From the NCBI RefSeq assembly GCF_028389875.1, contig NC_084664.1:116257966-116321965 (forward strand): a DNA stretch of 64,000 nt, in the 5' to 3' direction. Positions 37,047 to 50,467 of the stretch are shown here, in pieces. The DNA comes from Rhea pennata. Taxonomy: Eukaryota > Chordata > Aves > Rheiformes > Rheidae. The notes beneath the pieces are model-generated. The model was not told where the DNA came from. It saw only the letters and a program-made list of their open reading frames with translations, and did no database searches. Every line of letters starts with the position of its first letter. Within the stretch, counting starts at the first letter, position 1. A program made the position numbers and the translations under genes.

Positions 37047-37737
37047 AGCTCAGCTCTAGGGAAAAAAATTATAATTCAGTAGACAGTCTGCAAATATATC
37101 TGATTGGATTTTGGTTCCCCAAAATAGGGAAAATTCAACAGAGGGAACCTCATATTTTTTTATGGTATGTAATCTGAATTTAGGAGTCTATTTCAGGAGA
37201 TAACACAAAAACACATAAACCAACTGATTATCAAAGTAAATCCACTACAATTAGGCATACACTTCAGAGGAAAGTTCAGGCTTCTGATTCAGTCTACCAT
37301 TTGGACTAGTGGAGAGCTGCCTTGACTCCACCAGGTCTGGTGAAAAAAAGGAAGATTGAAACATTTATGGTCTATATTTTGTTCCATTTCAAATAGTCTG
37401 CCTTGGATCCAGGCCAACCTCAGAAGGTGACCTGAGGAGACACCCAAGGAGGATGGTATTTCAGTTTTAGCAACTGTGAATACAGACAGCTATAGGAACC
37501 ACTACAGAGGGATTTTTCATGGGATTAAAAACTTCAGAAAAGGATAGGCAAAACCATTCAGAGAAATCTCAGGTAACACCCTTAAGGAACGACATATGCA
37601 CAGAGGGAGTCACTTGAAAGGGGTTTCCTCTAAGCAAGATGAGGCAAAAGAAGAAAGAATCTCTCAGGAAGAAAAAGCCCCAAACAGAAGGGAAAAAAGA
37701 CCTAGGGGAAAAACAATGACACAGGAAGTTCTGAGGA

Positions 37738-37741
<4 letters not shown>

Positions 37742-37778
<37 letters not shown>
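37742..37778 (+). repeat. (AT)n microsatellite
   Basis: 37 bases of perfect alternating A/T, followed by CATATG. It lies in CHST9 intronic DNA. Confidence 0.95.
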
Positions 37779-37783
<5 letters not shown>

Positions 37784-40700
37784 GTAAAATAGTATTAGTT
37801 GCTTCCCGTCTCTGCTTCCCCTTCTCCTTGACATACATATCCCATAGTGAATACAACAATAATGGCTTATAAATGTTATTATAAGCTCCACAAGGAATTG
37901 TGTGCTTGCAGTAAATGCTGACTGTAACATGCTATATCTAAGAACAGAAAAGGATGATGATAATAACTTTTAAAGGCATATTGCCAGTTGCTATGGAACT
38001 TTTCCATCTCAAAAAGGAGATTAAATCTACCTATATACCAGCCTTAGTTAACTGGATTCGTAACTAGTAACACTGAGATGAATCAAGGAAGAATTAAGCT
38101 TGGGTTTGATGAGAGATTTACCTGAAATGGTTTCTTAGAAAATTAACAGGAACTGTTGAATAGGTAGTGCCATATTTCTTAAACAAAATTATCTAAAAAT
38201 CGAGTACCGTCAGCTGAATGCCACATGCTTTGAAAGGATTTTAGCATTTTTAAATATTAGGCTTACACAAAGTGAAGTGTTTTCTTTGGCTTCCTCTTAG
38301 TGCTAGAGATTTTTCAGTATTCATGTTATGATGCCTTAAAGAGCTGAACATCTCCATGTTACACCGACTTCTTTTCAAAGTGGAAATGAGAAAACAAGAA
38401 ATATTCCAAAATCACTGATCTTTTTTTTTTTAAAAAAACATGGTCATTATACCTATGTTCCTAACAGTCCACTCCACAAGCTGCTGAGCACCATTATTTT
38501 TGAAAATGCTTGAACATGTACCAACAACAGGCACCGAATAGATAAACCTGTATCAGTAACTAATTCTGGATCCAGTTCATCTTGTGCAAAGGCTTCTACT
38601 GTACTCTTTGAGACAAGTGTTCAAATACAGAGATGGCCATTAAAGGTTCCTAAAGAGCAAGTATGTTTGGGAACTAATTTACTCTGGTATGGGAAATGAA
38701 CTCTGGGGTCACCTTGGACAGAAGCAAAGCTCTCCTTGAGACATGCTGATGACCTACGCAGCTGGTCACATACCTTTCGTCCGAGAATTAAAATTCAATG
38801 AAGTGTTGCACCCTTGCCAGTTATTATGCAGAGTGCCATGTTCTCTGTTTGCACTTACACATATGAAAGGAAGTTATGAAATGGCCAAGAATCTAATTTA
38901 GAAGAGTATGCACATATCCTCTGTCTCCTTTTGGCTAAACAGGAACTGAAGAAAGATTTAAAAGTTAATTTAATACAAAGAAAAATGAATTTAACAGAGT
39001 CTCAGTGTAGTGTTGGGCTACTGGTAGGCAGCTCAGTGAAGCTGCTGAAATAAAGGGCCTTTCTGAGGTCAATAATGGGTTCACAGATTTTTTCTACATT
39101 TTTATTGCTGGAGATTCCCTGCTCCTCCTCCATTCACAAAAGGATTTTTCCTCACTGTAGAAATAAGTCACTATTACCTTCATTTATGCACATTGAAGCT
39201 GTCCTTTCCCTCAGTACCTTCACAAGCCACTGAGGTGGAAGAGATTGACTACTGCCAAGAAAGGTTAAGCCTCATCCAATTACACTTTGTGGTAGTTTTA
39301 CAATGCACTGGTGGGATCTCATCTAGACAGTTTGCAATTACAGCATCCTGCCATGCAAAAAGATAATGATGTACTAGGAAGAATGATATTCCAGGGCTGT
39401 TTTACAAAAATTTAATGGTTTGCAGTGCAGATAGTGCTGTATTTTCTAAATGTTTTAGTGTGGGATCTTCATTTTTACTAACCAGAATAATAAAATTAAG
39501 TGAGCCCAATAAAAAATATGGGGTAGAGGAAAAGAAAGAATCTGTTATATCATGCTCTTTTGTGCTGCTAAATAACTACATTTCAGGTATTAGTAATGTC
39601 TGATTTGTTTCTCAACATCTAGCTAATATATTCTTCTGTCCTGTAACACAGGCTGCCTCAGATAGTCTTGATGATGCTTCTCAGGAGCAACTGCATGAAT
39701 CACCTGGGAGTATACTGTACTCTCCTTTTCACTGGGGTTACACTTTCACTGTCACTTTCACTAGTCAAGTGACTGTGGCAGGTTTGAGTGCCCCAAGGAC
39801 TCTCTCAGCACTATTATATTAAATAACTAATGTAGGTGCTCTGCAAACATGGGTGTTGAAAGGTGATAAAAACTTCACTTCATTTCTTAAGAAAAGAGAA
39901 TGTTGATTTTTTTTTTCCGAAGTGAAACTTGTGGAAGACAAATATTCTTACGGAAGGAACATTTGTGCTTTCTGGACAAAGATCAACCCTAGGCAGGGAC
40001 TCTACAGTACACATTTGCAGAAATCTACATACGATGGGGGACACAGTCCCCTTACCGAGGAAGTGACAGGAGTTAGAAATACAGTATATACTTGGAGCAC
40101 CCTCTATCTAATCTTATATTCCAGTCTTTTGGTACTAGATATACTTGGGTAGTACCAAAGTTCAGCATGGACTGAGATCATTAGATATGTTATTTCAGTG
40201 TATAAACATATTTCTTCAACATCGCTTCTAACGTAAGAATTATGTCACAATGACCACTTAATTTCAGTACCCTACTTGTTTCCCTAGGATCTCTCTGTAG
40301 AAACGAATAGAGAAAAGGGCTCTTCTGAGACAAGATTCATTATCTGATTCACTCTCTCACTCCTCATTGATTAGGGAGCACAGGGAGATATATCTCCAAA
40401 TTCAGGTCTCTAAATACAGGCAATATGAAGAGCTGTAAACAAAGTATCTTCTTACTAGGGTTGTAGGTAGGTGTGAGTCTTTGAAAATAAAATATATAAT
40501 TTCAACCTAAACACTTAATTGGGCATAACTAGAAGGACTTCATCAGGAGAGGTCCAAAACTGTTGCAGTTAGGGGTTAGAATTAATATGTAGTTAAAATA
40601 TGAGGAAAAGCTTTCATGACTCCTACCTCCAGCAAGCACCAGTGAAGCCTGCAACTACTGTTACCTGCTACCTCACTTTCTTGAGCATAAAAATATGTAA

Positions 40701-43700
40701 CACCAGGTATGTGCAAGTTTTTTTGACCTTGCTGAAAGTAGGGACCATTCTTAACCTTTTTGTGCTAGAACAAAAGCATAATTTGGAATGGCCAGACTCC
40801 TCAGATGCAATGCCATCCAAAGCAACAAGGACATATGCTGATCACTTTTCCCACATCAGAGAAACTGTGTGATGTGAAGCTGGTGAGCTAAACAAGTTCC
40901 TAATGGAGCTTTCAGCGGGGAGACAACTCAGGTGGTCACCCAATGAAGGATGGCAGCAAGTGACAGGAAATAAGTGCTAAGGAGGTGCTTCACCTTCCGT
41001 GCAGTGGAGATAAACCTCTTGATTTATCACTCGTGCTTAAAACAGCTACTCTGGAGATAAGCACCACTACTCTCCTCAGTGGAGTAATGAATTTTCAGCT
41101 TATCCAATCTGACGAAAAATCGTCACTGCCACACTCCTCACAAGCCAGAGTTCACACACATATTGCTTGTGAACAGTGCAAATTCAGTAGAAGTGCTTCT
41201 TTCAGAGGTATTTAATATTGCCTTGTGGTTTATACTGAATTCCATATGGAAGAGGAAGAACAGAATATTTCTGCTTTGAACTTTCACAGCTTTTTCTGTC
41301 TCTAAAGTTCTCAAAAGATCACAAAATAGCAGCAAGCTTATCTTTCCTCCAAATCAAGATCTAGGAATATTTCTTACATGGCACCACCATTCATATGACA
41401 GATACAATATTTTCCTTTAATGTATGTATCCCTAGAATGTATGCGCTTGTATTAAGCATTTCTACGATTAACAAACAAGTGGAAAAAATAAAAAACAACA
41501 ACAAAAAGAAATGCACACATGAGATAATCAGAGCTTCCTGTACAGAAAGAGGCAATTTTTTTTTTATTTTGCAGTTGAAAAACAGTTTGGTTAAAAAGAA
41601 GTAATTATGAATACCAAGTCAGACACAAAAGAGAATAACTAATGATGGTGGTAATAAGAATAATAAAAAAGTAGCAGCTAAGTTTTAATTAACGGATACA
41701 GATAATTCTAAATATTGCTTTCTGAAACACAGCTGGTGAGTTAGTGGCTACTTCCTCTTGAATCAGAAGGCTTTGCAGTCTCACTTAACAGGGTGACTTG
41801 GCGACAACGGGAGTGACGAAGAAGAAGAGGGCAGAAGGAAGGAGTTCTTTTTATTCATGTGGTGTGGCAGTGCATCAGGAAATGAGCTGACATAGAAAAA
41901 TCTGAAGGAGCAGCACCAGTCCAGAGCTGTGGGTCCACAGGCCCTGGGGAAAGTGGAGAGACCCAACAGGACAGGACAAAAAGCAATGTATGTCATTTAA
42001 CAAGGCAACTGGGGCAACCCATTTCTAGTCTTTGCCCAAGGCCCTCCCAGATACAGCACAGGGGCTGCTTTGGGCTCCCCTCCTCTCTTTGCTGTCCTGC
42101 CTTTATAGGCAGGAAGTAGTCACCCAGGCTAATGAAGCAAGACAGTCTGCATAAGCCACCTCAACAAGCTGATCTGTATGGCCAGCAATCTGAATGAAGG
42201 AAATAAATCTCTAATTTACTTGCCAATTCTTGTTCAAATCTGGAACTAATCTCCTCCTGTATCTGCCCTCACAGGCAAAACCTTTGATTTCTCCAAAACA
42301 TGCTCAAAAAAGGTAAGGATAAGAAGATCAAGGCACAGTCCAATAGAAAAAGTCCCAAATAAGATGCCATGGTTATCAGAAACTCGCAAGGTCATGTAAG
42401 TTTGTACAACAGATTAAAGATTCACCAAGGCAACTGCAAAAAGTATTGAAACTAAATATAATTGTCCCACCCCCTTACTATCTCCAGCCTACTGAAGAAG
42501 TCTCAAGGTCAACAGTAATGATTATTTGCCTTCTGGATAGCACAACACTGAAGGTATCTCTCTAGCTTTCCAACAACAATTTAATGGACCTGGGTTTTTT
42601 CACTGCACAACCCACAGATTTTTAAATAAGCATAGAGCTGCTATGACCCAGTAAACTTGTGTTTAGGCAGAAAGTGCATTCAGATTACATAGAGTGCTTG
42701 TCTTGAGATATGTTGCCAAAATGTTTTGTTAGAAAAAAGCAACTTTTAGATCGTGGAACACTTACAGCTGGCCAAGTTCAGCCTTGTCTCCTTCCTATGC
42801 AGCCTTGCTCATTTTGGGTACCAATAATCTACCATGTTTTGATAGTTTTCAAATTCTGAGTTCTGTCTTCCTCCTTAGGTTTTATTAATACAATATACAA
42901 AGTCAGCCACTGCAGTCAGTGGCCTGAAATTTTCACTCAATACTCACTCTGATTTCTATATGGAAACTCATGAGTTCTATAGGAACTCATAATAAAGCAG
43001 CTTAAACAACATGAAATTCAAAATGGACTCAAACTAAGCACAAGATACTCATTTTATGAAGAAGACCATTAGAAAAAAAGATTCTCCAGTTCTGCTGACT
43101 TGCAGATTTTTTATTTATATAGGGAGTTTAAATCTGAAGATGACACATTTTCAGGTAATCTCAATATATTACATATTGGTCTCATATTTGAGCTCATTAA
43201 ACAATGTCCATGTGCCTATTTTATCATAACTTAAAGCACAGAAGCAAGTAAAATAATCTAAACATCTCCCTCTGTTGACAAATGCAATTCTCAAAATCAT
43301 CACTTCCAAGTACATAGTATTTCATATACACGGTCATATTATGAAGATGGAAAATAAGTAATGCTTCCTGTATGTTCACAACTCAAGCCAGGCAGGCATT
43401 TCTGAGCACACGTCTTTAAACAACATCTGTTTTCCTGCCCGAGGACAAGGGCTGACACCTGAGGCTAGACATTAACATCTCGCTATCCAGAGGTAGCAGG
43501 GACAGAGTCCTGGCATGTGGTGGTTGGGGGTATCCACCCCACTGTGGGAGACACTGTCTGCCTGACCAGGTTCCATATGTATCTCTAGAGAGGATTATCA
43601 GACTCCAGGACATTTAACTCTGGAGGCTGTAGGCTTGAATCACCTTAGGCAGAGGGAGCAAATGAACCTACATCTCTCTACGTCAGAGACGTCTTTGAAA

Positions 43701-45299
43701 AATAAGTCAGTGACTACAGTAGTCATGGCAAAGCTGTTTTAAGAAGATAGTATGGCATGCCTGCTCTTCATATAACCTTTCAGGTGTACGCTTTTCTGCT
43801 GGTACGTGCATTTGTGGATTCCTAGGAGGGGCCTGGGTTGGATCAGTGCTGCCAACACTGCGGCTTATCCACACATGCAGAGGAACAAGCCTGCCATGCT
43901 CAGCTGCCCATCCTGGTAGGTCACAAATGAGTAGAGGTTTTCAGAGCTCTGGACCTGGGTTGAATTTCAGAATTCAACTGAAACTGAATTTTTCAGTTTC
44001 ATTCCTAATTTGCCCTCCTGAACTACAATGAAGACTTAGCGCTTAGGTGTTCTTCTAATTAGTCAAATGTGGATCTTGGATGCCTGTTAAGACATCTGCA
44101 TGCACAACCAGGGCAACGAGCATGTGTTATAAGTGGAACACAATGCAATTCTAGGCACAAAGGGCTTTGAACCACACACCAAATCCTTTCCAACAATTAC
44201 TTTAAAAGAATTATTTCAGCTGCAAATATTAAGGTACAAACAAGCTGTTCAACAAGCTGTTCTTACAAGCAGCGAAACAAGTGAGGGCCTGGTTTTGCAG
44301 GGGCTTATATCATATTTCCCCTATCCTGTGTCTCCCTGGCCAGTGCTCCTGGCTCCTGTCCTTCCCCATCTCCCAGCAGCAGGCAACACAGAGGCCGTAC
44401 AGCCATATTCAGCTCCCTGGTCAGCCCTCGGCCCCCTCCTGAAATTGATACGGAGCTGCAATATGACTGACTGTCTGTTCCTCGATGAGGACAATATTTT
44501 CTCCTCCAACCAGCCACCACTCTGAACATCTTTGAGCTCTCCTCTTAGCTCCTCATTAAAGTAGGCTAAAATTGGTCCTGGGTTCAAATGTTAACGGGAA
44601 GGCATTGACAGGGAGATGGCTGGGCAATGTGCCTGAAAAGTTTCCCTAGGGAACCAACGGCATTTACAACCAGAAAGATGTAAAAATGAAGACAAATAAA
44701 CAACTGTACTCCTTCCCCACAAAAACCACCATCCCTTTTGAGAAGACAGGCTCGTAATATAACACTGTACTTTTGCACATATGGCAATATTTCTCACATT
44801 AGTGGCTGCAGTAAGATCCACAGGGATATTTTGCTGGTAAACAGAATCCATTTCCATCTTGTCTGCAGGTAAACACACTTATTTTCCAGTATGAGACAGA
44901 CACCTGAATTCGGCTGCCTACATACACTTTTAGACAATTTCATGTGCTTTGAGTTTACAAGACCAGTAATACTTAAGCATTGATCATACTCAAAAATTAC
45001 TGCGAGACAAGACAGACTGTGAATTTGCAACAGGAACTATCCATTGCACACACTCTCCCTTCATGTTAAGTGTAAAGTGACGTACACTATTTTCACCTCG
45101 CATTTATCACAGATAAGAAGAAACATCCCAGCTTATTCTGTGGCAGGTTTTGCATGGCTATCTTCTTAGCATGCATTAATATATAAGTAGCACTACAGAG
45201 CTTCAGTTTGCCACACAAACACTAACTTGTTCAATCCCAATCCCTCTTTGAAGTGGAAGACTAATTGGAGAACTGCCTTGTGATTACAAGTAGACACAT

Positions 45300-45420
45300 A
45301 GGCCAGAGCCACAGATTTTGGTTTCAAAACTCTGAGCAAGCCACTTGACCTTCACACTTCATTTTTCCATGTCTGCAAAATAAGGACAGATGATAACTGC
45401 CTACCTCATGTAAATATTGC
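45300..45420 (+). mobile_element. MIR-like SINE fragment
   Basis: 'gagcaagccacttgacct', 'cacttcatttttccatgtctgcaaaataagg' and 'gataactgcctacctcatg' match in order the MIR 3' section (gggcaagtcacttaacct ... tcagtttcctcatctgtaaaatggg ... ataatacctacctca). This is the clearest of the three MIR-like fragments. A related 'caccattttacagagtgagaactga' follows at about 45.45 kb. Confidence 0.6.
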
Positions 45421-46261
45421 TAATTTCTGTACAATACTAGTGAACAGCCCTCACCATTTTACAGAGTGAGAACTGACAGCTGGCAAACTGAGAGTCAGCA
45501 TCGCAACTCAACTTAACTGGCCCATCTTGCCTTTTATTCCTCATACCTCATATTATTAATTCTAATACTTGTGCTCAACATCCGGACTTAGCCTGTTGCA
45601 CATGCTAGTCCTTGTTTTTCCAGAAGAAGAATTGTTCCTCAAAAAAACAAAGATATATTTATTTTAACATCCTGGTACGTACTGCATATATATTCCTATT
45701 TATTGAGCCTCAGAAATGGTTTCCTTCAGAGGGATACTGAGAAGGTTTTCAAATACAAGTGTTTGCTGTTATTTGAATAATACTTCCTTCTGTATTTTTC
45801 AGAGTTTCACTATCTCTGTACTATATATTATTTCAGCAGTGAAGGATTACTGCATCATCTAAACTTTAAAGGACAGAGGAAGGTATTAGCAGCAGCCTTT
45901 ATCAGCTTAGAAGAAAGAAAATGTTATGTGCAGGGCACTAGATTTCTGTCTGCAGATGTGAACCATTTTCCTGTCCAGATCCCATCCTGTCCTGTCCTGA
46001 TCAGATCTCATGTAATGATCTGAAAAAAAATGCAACTTCTGCTGCTTGTTGGCAAGTAGAGTGTGCAGAGGGACCTCATAATCAAGAAAATATGGCTGAA
46101 GGCAGCCCACCTCAAGCATACATACACAAATAAGGAAGTGCCTATGCGACAGCATGATGTGGAAAGCTCTTGCACTTTTTCTGGGAAATCAGCATGACTG
46201 GGGGCCTCCCTAAAGTGCCCATCCACTAATTCATGCAGCATGGGAAACAAACAGGAGGAAA

Positions 46262-47219
46262 CAGAGATCTCTGTGCAGTTGCAGTGCTACGATCTCATTA
46301 GGATCCCAGAAACACAGTGGGACAGCTCATCTGGCTGGAGTACTGCCATGGATGGATACAGACTCTTTATGAAGACAGGCTGGGATAGCAAGAAAGCGAA
46401 GCTTTCTTAGGCAAAAGAGCAGCAGGGATGCCTGGAGCTCTGCCTAGGGATGCACAGTGAGCCAGCTGAGAGCTCATGGGTCAGGATTAGTGGGCAGACA
46501 AACCTGGGCAACATTGTGATGGGTATCTGCCACAGACCTGGTCAGGAAATAGATGAGGTCACCTTCATACAATCAAAAGGAGCCTCAAACTTGCAGGCCT
46601 CAGTCCTCACGGGGGATTTGAACTACCCTGGTATCTGCTGGAAGGGCAGCACAGCAGGGAGGTTTCTGAACTCCACTGATGACAACTTTGTGGCACAGGT
46701 GATCAAGGAGCCGACAAGGGTACATGTTCTGCTGGACCTCATACTCGCAAACAAGGAAGAATTGGGCAGGGATGTGAAGGCTGTAGGTAGCCTTGACTGC
46801 AGTGACCATGAGATGGAGTTCAGGATCCTACAAGAAGGGACCAAGAGAAAAAGGATTACAACCTTGGACATCAGGAGAGCAGATTTTGGAACATGTTTGG
46901 CACTGTTTATACATATCTAATGGAATGGGCTAAAATAGACATGGTCAGTGGTGCCCAGTAACAAGATGAGAGACAATGGGCACAAACTGAAACACATGAA
47001 ATTCTAGCTGAACATAACAGAAAACTTTTTTACCATGAAGGTGATTGAGCACTGGAATAGATTGCCCAGAGAGGCTGTGGAATCTCAGTTCGTGGAAATA
47101 TTCACAACCTGGCTGGACACTGTCCTGAGCAATCTGCTCTAGCTGATCTTGCTTTGAGCAGGTGGGTTGGGCCAGACAATCTCCAGAGGTCTCTCCCAAA
47201 CTTAACTATTCTATGATTA
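46262..47219 (+). mobile_element. CR1 LINE, endonuclease region joined to 3' tail (internally deleted)
   Basis: From about 46262 to 46905 the sequence follows the CR1 ORF2 endonuclease domain. A frame open from 46450 to 46920 reads GDLNYPGICWKG, DLILANKEELGRDVK, GSLDCSDHEM and RRADFG, which are CR1 landmarks including the GD-N and SDH active-site motifs. The 5' part upstream of 46450 is frameshifted. At about 46910-46940 it jumps to the CR1 3' region (GTCAGTGGTGCCCAGTAACA ... TGCCCAGAGAGGCTGTGG ... CTCCAGAGGTCTC) and ends in ATTCTATGATT, the CR1 3' terminus. The whole reverse transcriptase, about 2 kb, is missing. The copy is non-autonomous and decayed. Confidence 0.93.
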
Positions 47220-50200
47220 TATGAAACACAGGAAAATGAAATAACAGTTTAGTCTGTTTAGTGGACTAAATGCACTCACTCTTTAGGGAATTACCAAACT
47301 CCTACTTTGAGGAATAAAGTAACACTGAGGAAAGTGAACACACGACTGGGATAATGGAAGCAAGGAACACGCCCACCTCACTACGAAAGCACAACGAAGC
47401 AGCACTTGGAAACGAGCACATATGGAGCTTCTGCTAGCTAGGCCACATGAAAAGATGGAAGGGACAGAGTACTGAAGTAGAGCACAGCAGAGTGCAAGAG
47501 AAGGCAAGGTGTCTGGACCGAACTGCAAAGTTTTTACTCATACTGAGGTAGGTTTGTTATACCATGTGGATACTGAAGGATGAACAAATCATCCATGATC
47601 ATTGCTCATCCCCACGCACAGAAATGGAAATGCTCCCTGACAGAGATGTTCAAAGACTCTTAGAAATGGCTATGCCACTGCAAGAGAGCTTTGCCTTGAG
47701 GAAAGAGCTCCTCAGGGACAAAACAACAATAAAGATATTGTGGAGGACTCCCAACAGCCAGCCTGCTAACCTGGCCTGCAATTTCACTGCGAAGAGGACA
47801 GATTGGATGACTCTACTCAAGCTGTGGAAGAGGCTGCAGTTAAACATACATACATTCTTACATATCTAAATGACAAAAAGGTGCCCAAGAAAAACCAGCA
47901 AATGCTTTGAGTTCAATGGAACAAGAACCAGTGAAGGTGATAACCACACTCAAGGCATTTTTTGGAAGCAGATTACCTTGGCGATATATCGATGCCATAT
48001 TTCACCAAACTTTGCTAAAATTTTAGAAAGAACTAAGAAGCAAACAGAAAACAACAGGGGTCTTCAGGATGTAAGGTGTCACAAATCCCCACAGTTGGTG
48101 AGGGTTTAACCTAGCAGGAGACCACTAAGACAGCAGCTTTATTGCTTCCTAGTCCCTTCCCCTTTTTTTCAGTCACCTCTCAATAAGACATTCCTTGATA
48201 TATGCCCCTTTACACTCCTGCTTGACTCCTGTCAAATTGTAATACCATTTATCTTCTGAAGAACAACTTCCCTCCCACTAAACTATCTGGCAGACAGTTT
48301 AACTCAGTGGTGATGCACTGATTTAAGTGGAACTACAGAAGTTTAAGCCAAGTAAGGATTTTGATACTGAATATAAAAATTTCTACTTCAGTATTGAAAA
48401 TAAACAGAGTCCTTCCATGGAAGAATCCACGCCATTTACATTTGTTTGAAGTAGTATTATTTCAGATCAAACACATAGTACCTGTGCAATGATGCCCTAG
48501 ATTACAGGCTTGAAAATAAGATTGTGTTCTAATTTAAAATATTCTTCTATTTCTTGGAAGTTCAAAGAAGGTTAGCTGTGGAGTAGAGTATCAACAGCTT
48601 AATTAGCATCCATTTAAAATTACTGTCTTACCATTTGCCCCCAAACCAACTTTTTACAGTTTTGTCTGGGTACACCCACCACCACAGTAAGGCATCTCAA
48701 TTCTACTGTAAAATTAGATGTTTCTTAGCTAACTACAGACAGAGCTCATGAACAATTCCAGGAAGGCAAGGCAGTAGCATGCAGGGAAGGACCAAGGCCA
48801 GACGCACAAAGTATGGCATCTAATCCATCCTTTGCAATTGTGACAAATGTACTATTTATCACAACATGCTCTTCCCCAGAGAAAGTCAGTATCGTCCACT
48901 GAACTGATTTTGACACAGAAAACGTGCGGAGTTAGGTCTCCAATTAGACATCCCCAGCTCTGCCAAAGTAGCCTCAAGTTGTGTTTTAAATACAACTGCC
49001 CCCCCTTCTGGCCAATAAGCACTCCCAAAAGTGTTTTCATAAAACATTTCAAGTTAATTTTCAAATACAATTTATACAAGTTAATTACTCTTGTTTTAGG
49101 ATACAAATTCTCAGCAAAAGCATGCAATTTCCATGAAGTTTCTGAACAGTTCTACATTTGCTTATGAAAAAAATGAAGATTTTTCTTTGCCTGATGTAAT
49201 GACGTATTATGGGCTAAATATGTTCAGTCATCCATTATTCAGGATAATGGGAAGATTATAACAATTCTGACAAAAGAAAGCTATGGCTATTACTAGTTAT
49301 CTCAGGACCAGGCTTCCTGTAAGCCTCCAGACCCAAAGGGTTTATTTGGTCAGGAGTGGTGCCAGCTCAGAGCACATAAATGATATAGCAACATCAGCAC
49401 AGTGCTCTGCCACAGCAGGCGAAATGTTTTTCGACCCAAATGAGGCTGTGTACAAACCTCTTAGGTGGGTAATCATTGGGATAGTTAGCCCTTGTTTAGA
49501 TAATCAGATCACTGATAAAAGTTAGGTAAATGGACATTATGATGCTCAATACCTAAATTTAGGACTTGGAAGAAAGCCCACCAAAGGTAGGATAAGGGCT
49601 GTTATACTGGTGGTGACATGTAAAACTACCAGGTATTCACACCAGTGGGCTGCTATAAATTCGTCTGCTCCTACTAGCCGCATCTTTCAAGTTGCTTCCT
49701 TTCTTAGTCACACCTATATTGAAAATGGCCATTACAGTTTCTAGTCACCTCCTTCCTTCTTCAGAAGGCAGTGAAGAGCATGAGACAACAAAGCCCTTCT
49801 GTAGCCCGTTAGCACCACCCCTTCTAATGGTTCAGGGATGTGAATGAACACAAAAGCTGAAAAAAACCCAACGTTTTGTGCGCATCAATAGCTACTCTGA
49901 AGACTGCTGCTGGTATAAAAAGCAGTCCTTAAAATGTTTGTAAATGTCTTTTCAAAATAAATCTCACAAATGCTAAAAATATCTGTTTTCATGCCATTTG
50001 GATAACAACTTCAGTAAGAGGACAACAAGCTGTGAATGAGAAATGTGAATGTGCCTTCTGTACAAGTTAGGTTTTTTCATTCAGGACTAGCATACATTTC
50101 AAAAAAGCACACTATGGCTTTCCTCCTCTCTTTCTGGTTAAAGGAAGCTTTATTTCAACATAGTTCCTTGTATTATTTTCCTGACATAGAAATGCTAAAT

Positions 50201-50445
50201 AAGAATATTAAAGAGTTGTTTTTCAAATAATTTCCTCTAATTGATACAGTAATAAAGACAGAATAGAAAATACCTCCACAAGCAATGCCACAGTTTAGTG
50301 AAGCCTCAATGAAAATTCATGGTAGAAATGAAACCTGAACAACATTGAAAGGCATAATCTACCTGTGGTGTGCACATATTTCATACCAATAGCTTCCTGG
50401 CTTTTTAGAGCAACGCTAGCAAACAAAAAAACTAAACCATTAATT

Positions 50446-50467
50446 AAAACAAAACAAAACAAAAAAA
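50446..50467 (+). repeat. (AAAAC)n simple repeat
   Basis: Three to four AAAAC units grading into a 7-A run. Confidence 0.8.
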
